Assembly (NCBI GenBank): GCA_964036045.1
Contig: OZ038389.1
Coordinates: 37,395,998 to 37,459,997, forward strand
Length of the DNA: 64,000 nucleotides
Source of the DNA: Eutreptiella sp. 'Long Island Sound 2002'
Lineage: Eukaryota; Euglenozoa; Euglenophyceae; Eutreptiales; Eutreptiaceae
Direction: 5' to 3'
Position numbers and translations under genes: made by a program. Below, one piece after another: positions 54,265-64,000 of this stretch. Position 1 is the first letter of the stretch; each line of letters opens with the position of its first letter. Below the pieces are notes generated by a model. It was not told the DNA's origin. It searched no databases and was given only the letters and a program-made list of their open reading frames with translations.

Positions 54265-57200
54265 CTGAGGCAGTGTATTGCAGGAGGTCCACTGCCCACT
54301 GCCCCCAGGCAGTGGGGCAGTGTATAGCAGGAGGTCCACTGCCCACTGCCCCCAGGCGGTGAGGCAGTGTATTGCAGGAGGTCCACTGCCCACTGCCCCC
54401 AGGCAGTGAGGCAGTGTACTGCAGGAGGTCCACTGCCCACTGCCCCCAGGCAGTGGGGCAGTGTACTGCAGGAGGCCCACTGCCCACTGCCCCCAGGCAG
54501 TGAGGCAGTGTACTGCAGGAGGTCCACTGCCCACTGCCCCCAGGCGGTGAGGCAGTGTACTGCAGGAGGTCCACTGCCCACTGCCACCAGTCAGTGGGGC
54601 GGTGTATAGAAGGAGGTCCACTGCCCGCTGCCCCCGGGCATTGGGGCAGTGTACTGCAGGAGTTCCACTGCCCACTGCCCCCAGGCAGTGAGGCAGTGTA
54701 TTGCAGCAGGTCCACTGCCCACTGTCCCCAGGCAGTGGGGCGGTGTACTGCAGGAGTTCCACTGCCCACTGCCCCAGGCAATGAGGCAGTGTATTGCAGG
54801 AGGTCCACTGCCCACTGCCCCCAGGCAGTGGGGCAGTGTATTGCAGCAGGTCCACTGCCCACTGTCCCCAGGCAGTGGGGCGGTGTACTGCAGGAGTTCC
54901 ACTGCCCACTGCCCCCAGGCAGTGGGGCAGTGTATTGCAGGAGGTCCACTGCCCACTGCCCCCAGGCAGTGGGGCAGTGTATTGCAGGAGGTCCACTGCC
55001 CACTGCCCCCAGGCAGTGGGGCGGTGTACTGCAGGAGTTCCACTGCCCACTGCCCCCAGGCAGTGAGGCAGTGTACTGCAGGAGGTCCACTGCCCACTGC
55101 CCCCAGGCAGTGGGGCAGTATGTTGCAGGAGATCCACTGCCCACTGCCCCCAGGCAGTGGGGCAGTGTACTGCAGGAGGTCCACCGCCCACTGGCCCCAA
55201 GGCAGTGAGGCAGTGTATTGCAGGAGGTCCACTGCCCACTGCCCTCAGGCAGTGGGGCAGTGTACTGCAGGAGGTCCACTGCCCACTGCCCCCAGGCAGT
55301 GAGGAAGTGTATTGCAGGAGATACACTGCCCACTGCCCCCAGGCAGTGGGGCAGTGTACTGCAGGAGGTCCACTGCCCAATGCCCCTAGGCAGTGGGGCA
55401 GTGCATTGCAGGAGGTCCACTGCCCACTGCCTCTAGGCAGTGAGGCAGTGCATTGCAGGAGGTCCACTGCCCACTGCCCCCAGGCAGTGAGGCAGTGTAT
55501 TGCGGGAGGTCCACTGCCCACTGCCCCTAGGCAGTGGGGCAGTGCGTTGAAGGAGGTCCACTGCCCACTGCCCCCGGGCAGTGAGGCAGTGTATTGCAGG
55601 AGGTCCGCTGCCCGCTGCCCCCAGGCAGTGGGGCAGGGCATTGTAGGAGGTCCACTGCCCAGTGCCCCCAGGCAGTGAGGCAGTGTGTTGCAGGAGGTCC
55701 ACTGCCCACTGCCCCCAGGCAGTGGGGCAGTGTATTGTAGGGGGTCGACTGCCCACTGCCCCCAGGCAGAGAGGCAGTGTATTGCAGGAGTTCCACTGCC
55801 CACTGCCCCCAGGCAGTGAGGCAGTGTATTGCAGGAGGTCCACTGCCCACTGCCCTCAGGCAGTGGGGCAGTGTACTGCAGGAGGTCCACTGCCCACTGC
55901 CCCCAGGCAGTGAGGCACTGTATTGCAGGAGATCCACTGCCCACTGCTCCCAGGCAGTGGGGCAGTGTACTGCAGGAGGTCCACTGCCCACAGCCCCGAG
56001 GCAGTGGGGCAGTGCATTGAAGGAGGTCCACTGCCCACTGCCCCAAGGCAGTGGGGCAGTGTAATGCAGGAGGTCCACTGCCCACTGCCCCCAGGCAGTG
56101 GGGCAGTGTATTGCAGGAGGTCCACTGCCCACTGCCCCAAAGCAGTGAGGCAGTGTACTGCAGGAGTTCCACTGCCCACTGCCCCCATGCAGTGAGGCAG
56201 TGTATTGCAGGAGGTCTACTGCCCACTACCCCCAGGCATTGGTGCACTGCATTGCAGGGGGTCCACTGCCCACTGCCCCCAGGCAGTGAGGCAGTGTATT
56301 GCAGGAGTTCCACTGCCCACTGCCCCCAGGCAGTGAGGTAGTGTATTGCAGGAGGTCAACTGCCAACTACCCCCAGGCATTGGTGCAGTGCATTGCAAGG
56401 GGTCCACTGCCCACTGCCCCCAGGCAGTGAGGCAGTGTATTGCAGGAGTTCCACTGCCCACTGGCCCCAAGGCAGTGAGGCAGTGCATTGCAGGAGTTGC
56501 GCTGCCCACTGCCCCCAGGCAGTGAGGCAGTGCATTGCAGGAGTTGCACTGCCCACTGCCCCAGGCAGTGAGGCAGTGCATTGCAGGAGTTCCACTGTCC
56601 ACTGCCCCCAGGCAGTGAGGCAGTGCGTTGCAGGAATTGCACTGCCCACTGCCCCAGGGCACTGAGGCAGTGCATTGCAGAATTTGCACTGCCCAGTGCC
56701 CCCAGGCAGTGGGGTAGTGCATTGCAGGAGTTGCACTGCCCACTGCCCCCAGGCAGTGAGGCAGTGCATTGCAGTGAGTTGCACTGCCCACTCCCCCCAG
56801 GGCAGTGAGGCCGTGCATTGCAGGGGTTCCACTGCCCGCTGCCCCAGGGCAGTGAGGCAGTGCGTTGCAGGAATTGCACTGTCCCGTGCCCCCAGGCAGT
56901 GAAGCAGTGCATTGCAGGAGTTGCACTGCCCACTGCCCCCAGGCAGTGGGGCAGTGCATTGCAGGGGTTCCACTGCCCACTGCCCCCAGGCAGTGAGGCA
57001 GTGTATTGCAGGAGTTCCACTGCCTGCTTCCCCCAGGCAGTGAGGCGGTGTATTGCAGGAGGTCCACTGCCCACTGCCCCCAGGCAGTGAGGCAGTGTAT
57101 TGCAGGAAGTCCACTGCCCCCTGCCCCCAGGCATGGGGGCAGTGCATTGGGGGATGTGCACTGCCCGCTGCCCCCAAGCAATGAGGCAATGTATTGCGGG

Positions 57201-59887
57201 AGTTCCACTGCCCACTGCGTGAGGCAGTGTATTGCAGGAGTTGCACTGCCCACTGCCCCCAGGCAGTGAGGCAGTGCGTTGCAGGAATTGCACTGTCCCG
57301 TGCCCCCAGGCAGTGAGGCAGTGCGTTGCAGGAATTGCACTGTCCCGTGCCCCCAGGCAGTGAGGCAGTGCGTTGCAGGAGTTGCACTGCCCACTGCCCC
57401 CAGGCAGTGGGGCAGTGCATTGCAGGAGTTCCACTGCCCACTGCCCCCAGGCAGTGAGGCAGTGCATTGCAGGAGTTGCACTGCCTGCTTCCCCCAGGCA
57501 GTGAGGCAGTGTGTTGCAGGAGGTCCACTGCCCACTGCCCCCAGGCAGTGAGGCAGTGTATTGCAGGAAGTCCACTGCCCCCTGCCCCCAGGCATGGGGG
57601 CAGTGCATTGGGGGATGTGCACTGCCCGCTGCCCCCAAGCAATGAGGCAATGTATTGCGTGAGTTGCACTGCCCACTGCGTGAGGCAGTGTATTGCAGGA
57701 GTTGCACTGCCCACTGCCCCTAGGCAGTGAGGCAGTGGATTGCAGGAGTTGCACTGCCCACTGCGCCCAGGCAGTGGGTCAGTGTACTGCAGGAGGTCCA
57801 CTGCCCACTGCCCCCAGGCAGTGGGGCAGTATGTTGCAGGAGTTCCATTGCCCACTGCCCCCAGGCAGTGGGGCAGTGTACTGCAGGAGGTCCACCGCCC
57901 ACTGGCCCCAAGGCAGTGAGGCAGTGTATTGCAGGAGGTCCACTGCCCACTGCCCTCAGGCAGTGGGGCAGTGCACTGCAGGAGGTCCACTGCCCACTGC
58001 CCCCAGGCAGTGAGGAAGTGTAGTGCAGGAGATACACTGCCGACGGCCCCCAGGCAGTGGGGCAGTGTACTGCAGGAGGTCCACTGCCCACTACCCCTAG
58101 GCAGTGGGGGAGTGCATTGCAGGAGGTCCACTGCCCACTGCCCCTAGGCAGTGAGGCAGTGCATTGCAGGAGGTCCACTGCCCACTGCCCCAAGGCAGTG
58201 AGGCAGTGTATTGCGGGAGGTCCACTGCCCACTGCCCCTAGGCAGTGGGGCAGTGCGTTGAAGGAGGTCCACTGCCCACTGCCCCCGGGCAGTGAGGCAG
58301 TGTATTGCAGGAGGTCCGCTGCCCGCTGCCCCCAGGCAGTGGGGCAGGGCATTGTAGGAGGTCCACTGCCCAGTGCCCCCAGGCAGTGAGGCAGTGTGTT
58401 GCAGGAGGTCCACTGCCCACTGCCCCCAGGCAGTGGGGCAGTGTATTGCAGGGGGTCCACTGCCCACTGCCCCCAGGCAGTGAGGCAGTGTATTGCAGGA
58501 GTTCCGCTGCCCACTGCCCCCAGGCAGTGAGGCAGTGTATTGCAGGAGGTCCACTGCCCACTGCCCTCAGGCAGTGGGGCAGTGTACTGCAGGAGGTCCA
58601 CTGCCCACTGCCCCCAGGCAGTGAGGCAGTGTATTGCAGGAGATCCACTGCCCACTGCTCCCAGGCAGTGGGGCAGTGTACTGCAGGAGGTCCACTGCCC
58701 ACAGCCCCGAGGCAGTGGGGCAGTGCATTGAAGGAGGTCCACTGCCCACTGCCCCAAGGCAGTGGGGCAGTGTAATGCAGGAGGTCCACTGCCCACTGCC
58801 CCCAGGCAGTGGGGCAGTGTATTGCAGGAGGTCCACTGCCCACTGCCCCCAAGCAGTGAGGCAGTGTACTGCAGGAGTTCCACTGCCCACTGCCCCCAGG
58901 CAGTGAGGCAGTGTATTGCAGGAGGTCCACTGCCCACTACCCCCAGGCATTGGTGCAGTGCATTGCAGGGGGTCCACTGCCCACTGCCCCCAGGCAGTGA
59001 GGCAGTGTATTGCAGGAGTTTCACTGCTAACTGGCCCCAAGGCAGTGAGGCAGTGCATTGCAGGAGTTGCGCTGCCCACTGCCCCCAGGCAGTGAGGCAG
59101 TGCATTGCAGGAGTTGCACTGCCCACTGCCCCAGGCAGTGAGGCAGTGCATTGCAGGAGTTCCACTGTCCACTGCCCCCAGGCAGTGAGGCAGTGCGTTG
59201 CAGGAATTGCACTGTCCACTGCCCCCAGGCAGTGAGGCAGTGCATTGCAGCAGTTGCACTGCCCACTGCCCCAGGGCACTGAGGCAGTGCATTGCAGAAT
59301 TTGCACTGCCCACTGCCCCCAGGCAGTGGGGTAGTGCATTGCAGGAGTTGCACTGCCCACTGCCCCCAGGCAGTGAGGCGGTGCATTGCAGTGAGTTGCA
59401 CTGCCCACTCCCCCCAGGGCAGTGAGGCCGTGCATTGCAGGGGTTCCACTGCCCGCTGCCCCAGGGCAGTGAGGCAGTGCGTTGCAGGAATTGCACTGTC
59501 CCGTGCCCCCAGGCAGTGAGGCAGTGCGTTGCAGGGGTTGCACTGCCCACTGCCCCCAGGCAGTGGGGCAGTGCATTGCAGGGGTTCCACTGCCCACTGC
59601 CCCCAGGCAGTGAGGCAGTGTATTGCAGGAGTTCCACTGCCTGCTTCCCCCAGGCAGTGAGGCGGTGTATTGCAGGAGGTCCACTGCCCACTGCCCCCAG
59701 GCAGTGAGGCAGTGTATTGCAGGAAGTCCACTGCCCCCTGCCCCCAGGCATGGGGGCAGTGCATTGGGGGATGTGCACTGCCCGCTGCCCCCAAGCAATG
59801 AGGCAATGTATTGCGGGAGTTCCACTGCCCACTGCGTGAGGCAGTGTATTGCAGGAGTTGCACTGCCCACTGCCCCAAGGCAGTGAG
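54265..59887 (+). repeat. 47-bp tandem array, block 1 (about 120 units)
   Basis: The unit reads AGGCAGTGAGGCAGTGTATT then GCAGGAGGTCCACTGCCCAC then TGCCCCC. Variants alternate GAGG/GGGG and GTATT/GTACT/GCATT, and blocks of two to three kilobases are themselves repeated. The unit has no stop codon in any minus-strand frame, so frames of 500-770 codons arise without being genes. Confidence 0.97.
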
Positions 59888-59917
59888 GAGGAGGAGGAGG
59901 AGGAGGAGGAGGAGGAG
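59884..59917 (+). repeat. (GGA)n microsatellite
   Basis: About eleven GGA units at the left edge of the insert. Confidence 0.95.
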
Positions 59918-60379
59918 CGCCTGCCGCGGTCCCACGTACGGTGAGCCTTGGCGTCGTCCCTCGGGGGCCCCACGCAGGCTCTGCCGAGGGAGTCCTCCGT
60001 CTTACCTCCGCTAGAGTAAGACGAATCTCGTCGCACACCTGAGAACGCCTCTCCCAGCAGGCCGTCTGGGTCTAAGCGCCGTTGTACGACCACGCTACGG
60101 TCCGATCTGCTCTCCGGTCCCGGCCACCGACCGCTCCGACCTGTCCTGGATAACACCCGAGGAGATGTCCCAGGATCAACGGGCACGGAAGGTGTGGGTC
60201 TCCCGGGGCATCACCCCCGACTTGAAAACGTCGCCGGGCTAAATAGAACGCGGCCCAGCACGACTATGCGCACTGCCGGCGGGCTGAGTACCGCCGGCGG
60301 CGCGAGTACGGTCACGTTACACGATCACGCGCACCGCCGGTGGCCTGGGTACCCCCGGGTTCTGTGGGTGCGGGACGTG

Positions 60380-61210
60380 CGTCAGCGCCTTGTGGGCGCA
60401 CGGTTGTCTGGGCGCCGCCATGGTGGCGCGCTGCCCTGGAGGTCGTGCTGTGGCGACGCACTGGTGAGTTGGCGGCACCACGGTGGTGCTCCGCCATCGT
60501 TGTCGCGGCACATTGGTGCTTGGCTGTTGGGGCGGTGCGGTTGTGGTGCTCTGCCCTGGAGGTCGCGCCACGACGGCGTACGTCTACGGCGAAGGCACCA
60601 CGACGGTGTCCTGCCATTGCGCCTGGTGGCTGGGCGAGGCGGTGAGGACCGCCGAAGTCACGCGAGGCAGTGAGCACCGCCGACGACAAAGCACCCCTGC
60701 ACGAGGTGTCACGGTTGGCGGAGCGCCAGGTGCAGACCCAACCATGGTGCCTCGAATATTGGCCTGGAGGAAACACCATGGCAAGGCTGGCGCAAACGTT
60801 CCACGGGTCTGGGCGGCGCCACGGTGGCGCTCTGCACCGGAAACCGCGCCACGACGGCGCACGTGCGTGTTGGCGGCACAACGATTGTGCTGTGCCACTG
60901 AGCCGGCGCCACGACAACGCACGGGCGTTCAGTCGGCGCCGCGACGGCGTACCCGGGCGTTGGCGGGACCACGGTGGTGCTCTGCGACTGTGCTGGTGTC
61001 GCATGGCCCTAGAGGAGGCACAGCAATGGCATACCTGTGCGTCAGCCGCGTCACGACGGCGCACGTGCACGCTGGCGGCACCACGATGGCGCTTCGCCAC
61101 TGGACTGGCGTCACGGCTGGGCAGTGCCACGATGGCGCTCTGCCCCGAAGATCTTGCCACGGCGGCGCACGTATTTGTCGACGGCACCACGGTGGTACCC
61201 TGCCAGTGAG
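60380..61210 (+). repeat. Degenerate ~60-bp tandem repeat
   Basis: Loose copies of a unit containing GGCACCACGGTGGTGCTCTG and GCCACGACGGCGCACGTG. The palindromic CCACGGTGG core recurs throughout. Long open frames here translate the repeat. Confidence 0.7.
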
Positions 61211-61295
61211 CCGGCGCGTGAAGGGGGAGCGTGGGTGAGCCTGGGCGGCTGGGGGGCCCTCGGAGGGTGGCAGGGGTGGGCCCTGGGCTGACGCG

Positions 61296-61346
61296 GGTGA
61301 GTGAGCGAGTGAGTGAGTGGGTGAGTGAGTGAGTGAGTGAGTGGGT
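61296..61346 (+). repeat. (GAGT)n microsatellite
   Basis: About twelve GAGT/GGGT tetramers. Confidence 0.9.
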
Positions 61347-61552
61347 AAACACGTGGCCGTTGCCTGGCTGTGCTGGTGGGCAATCCGTCCCACAGCTACC
61401 ATCCTGGGGGTTTTTATCCTGGTGCCAGGCCACCAGATATCGAGCAGGTGCACTGTGTGTGGCAGTGGTGCATCTGCCCCTCACAGGCTGCACCTCTGGC
61501 CCAGGGAGGAGTCCTGGACGGGTGGCGGGCGGGGTGGGCCCGGCCTGACGAG

Positions 61553-64000
61553 GGCAGTGAGGCAGTGGATTGCAGGAGTTGCACTGCCCACTGCCCCCAG
61601 GCAGTGAGGCAGTGCGTTGCAGGAATTGCACTGTCCCGTGCCCCCAGGCAGTGAGGCAGTGCGTTGCAGGAGTTGCACTGCCCACTGCCCCCAGGCAGTG
61701 GGGCAGTGCATTGCAGGGGTTCCACTGCCCACTGCCCCCAGGCAGTGAGGCATTGCATTGCAGGAGTTCCACTGCCTGCTTCCCCCAGGCAGTGAGGCAG
61801 TGTGTTGCAGGAGGTCCACTGCCCACCGCCCCCAGGCAGTGAGGCAGTGTATTGCAGGAAGTCCACTGCCCCCTGCCCCCAGGCATGGGGGCGGTGCATT
61901 GGGGGATGTGCACTGCCCGCTGCCCCCAAGCAATGAGGCAATGTATTGCGTGAGTTGCACTGCCCACTGCGTGAGGCAGTGTATTGCAGGAGTTGCACTG
62001 CCCACTGCCCCTAGGCAGTGAGGCAGTGGATTGCAGGAGTTGCACTGCCCACTGCCCCCAGGCAGTGGGTCAGGGTATTACAGGAGTTGCACTGCCCACT
62101 GCCCCCAGGCAGTGCGGCAGTGCATTGCAGGAGTTGCACTGCCCGCTGCCCCCAGGTAGTGGGGCAGTGCATTGCAGCAGTTGCGCTGCCCACTGCCCCC
62201 AGGCAGTGAGGCAGTGCATTGCAGGGGTTCCGCTGCCCACTGCCCGCAGGCAATGAGGCAGTGCATTGCAGGAGTTGCACTGCCCACTGCCCCTAGGCAG
62301 TGGGGCACTGCATTGAAGGAGGTCCACTGCCCACTGCCCCCAGGCAGTGAGGCAGTGTGTTGCACGAGGTCCACTGCCCACTGCCCCCAGGCAGTGGAGC
62401 AGTGCATTGAAGCAGGTCCACTGCCCACTGCCCCCAGGCAATGAGGCAGTGCATTGCAGGAGGTCCACTGCCCATTGCCCCCAGGCAGTGGGGCAGTGCA
62501 TTGAAGGAGGTCCACTGCCCAGTGCCCCCAGGCAGTGAGGCGGTGTATTGCAGGAGGTCCACTGCCCACTGCTTCAAGGCAGTGGGGCAGTGTTTTGCAG
62601 GAGTTGCACTGCCCACTGCCCCCGGGCAGTGAGGCAGTGCATTGCACGAATTGCACTGCCCACTGCCCCAGGCAGTGAGGCAGTGGATTGCAGGAGGTCC
62701 ACTGCCCACTGCCCCCAGGCAGTGCGGCAGTGCATTGCAGAAGGTCCACTGCCCACTGCCCCCAAGCGGTGAGGCACTGCATTGCAGGAGTTGCACAGTC
62801 CACTGCCCCCAGGCAGTGAGGCAGTGCATTGCAGGAGTTGCACTGTCCACTGCCCCCAGGCAGTGAGGCACTGCATTGCAGGAGTTCTACTGCCAACTGC
62901 TCCAGGGCAGTGAGGCAGTGCATTGCAGAAGTTGCACTGCCCACTGCCCCCAGGCAGTGGGGTAGTGCATTGAAGGAGTTCCACTGCCTACTGCCTCAGG
63001 GCAGTGAGGCAGTGAATTGCAGAAGCTGCACTGTCCACTGCCCCCAGGCAGTGAGGCAGTGCATTGCAGGGGTTGCACTGCCAACTGCCCCAGGACAGTG
63101 AGGCAGTGCATTGCAGGAGTTGCACTGCCCACTGCCCCCAGGCAGTGGGGTAGTGCATTGCAAGAGTTCCACTTCCCACTGCCCCAGGGCAGTGAGGCAG
63201 TGCATTGCAGGAGTTGCACTGCCCACTGCCCCAGGGCAGTGAGGCAGCGCATTGCAGGAGTTGCGCTGCCCACTGCCCCCAGGCAGTGAGGCAGTGCATT
63301 GCAGGAGTTGCACTGCCCACTGCCCCCAGGCAGTGGGGCAGTGCATTGCAGGAGTTGCACTGTCCACTGCCCCCAGGCAGTGAGGCAGTGCGTTGCAGGA
63401 GTTGCACTGTCCACTGCCCCCAGGCAGTGAGGCAGTGCATTGCAGAATTTGCACTGCCCACTGTCCCCAGGCAGTGCGGCAGTGTATTGCAGGAGTTGCG
63501 CTGCCCACTGCCCCCAGGCAGTGAGGCAGTGCATTGCAGTGAGTTGCACTGCCTACTGCCCCCAGGGCAGTGAGGCCGTGCATTGAAGGAGGTCCACTGC
63601 CCACTGCCCCAGGGCAGTGAGGCAGTGCATTGCAGAAGTTGCACTGCCCACTGCCCCCAGGCAGTGAGGCAGTGCATTGCAGGGGGTCCACTGCCCACTG
63701 CCCCCAGGCAGTGAGGTAGTGCATTGCAGGAGGTCCACTGCCCACTGCCCCCAGGCAGTGGGGCAGTGCATTGAAGGAGGTCCACTGCCCACTGCCCCCA
63801 GGCAGTGAGGCAGTGTGTTGCAGGAGGTCCACTGCCCACTGCCCCCAGGCAGTGGAGCAGTGCATTGAAGGAGTTCCACTGCCCACTGCCCCCAGGCAGT
63901 GAGGCAGTGCATTGCAGGAGGTCCACTGCCCACTGCCCCCAGGCAGTGGGGCAGTGCATTGCAGGAGGTCCGCTGCCCGTTGCCCCCGGGCAGTGAGGTA
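61553..64000 (+). repeat. 47-bp tandem array, block 2 (continues past window)
   Basis: The same unit and phase as block 1, about 52 units. Its first kilobase repeats a rare-variant block also present near 57.3-57.7 kb. No gene is supported. Confidence 0.97.

Larger units (their letters stand above)
59888..61552 (+). other. Insert within the 47-bp array
   Basis: 1665 bp unrelated to the 47-bp unit. It is bordered by GGCAGTGAG at 59879-59887 and at 61553-61561, which looks like a 9-bp target duplication, although that string also occurs in the repeat unit itself. It starts with a GGA run, contains about 430 bp of unique sequence, a degenerate 60-bp repeat and a GAGT run. No coding domain or terminal inverted repeat is recognised. 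Confidence 0.65.

Noticed and set aside
57720-60038. 772-codon minus-strand open frame, and similar 500-700-codon frames in 54-64 kb
   Set aside because: The 47-bp unit has no stop in any minus-strand frame and three units make 47 codons, so endless frames arise automatically. The peptide simply repeats.
52236-64000. CRISPR array
   Set aside because: The repeats are contiguous tandem units without unique spacers, in a eukaryotic setting.

Overview
This window looks like nuclear DNA of a eukaryote, most likely a microbial alga or other protist with a GC-rich, repeat-packed genome. Reasons: genes are split by introns with GT..AG borders, an LTR retroelement and several satellite arrays fill much of the sequence, and no bacterial-style gene runs occur. 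The lineage cannot be named from the sequence alone. Long C or G homopolymers (10-17 bases) are scattered through 20.7-48.6 kb, often just upstream of inferred 3' splice sites. Layout: 1-9318 is a minus-strand LTR retroelement. Its two long terminal repeats (left one cut by the window edge) flank a gag-like and a protease-coding region, but no reverse transcriptase or integrase. It sits inside a satellite array. 9319-18811 is a GC-rich satellite (two alternating subunits of about 210 bp) that encloses a large inverted repeat (arms of about 860 bp) around a very G-rich core. 18812-22145 is AT-richer and mostly featureless, with a 218-bp tandem repeat. 22146-24947 holds an unknown minus-strand gene inferred from five phase-compatible exons. 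26496-43130 holds the 3' part of a minus-strand gene whose exons resemble WDR59, the GATOR2/SEACAT subunit that controls TORC1 nutrient signalling; its last exon encodes the RING-type zinc finger. Its introns, which reach several kilobases, are loaded with short dispersed repeats, including a MITE-like family with terminal inverted repeats. 43-52 kb is mixed: a possible extra exon, microsatellites, and a decayed plus-strand coding region with an RNase H-like segment. From 52.2 kb to the end is tandem repeat: a 94-bp array, a variant 94-bp array, then thousands of bases of a 47-bp repeat, interrupted once by a 1.7-kb insert flanked by a 9-bp direct repeat. Most long open frames in the satellites are by-products of repeats whose unit lacks stop codons. 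Exon borders were placed by eye from splice motifs, phase and family resemblance. They are hypotheses, stronger for the WDR59-like exons at 43.1, 39.7, 31.8 and 26.6 kb than elsewhere.
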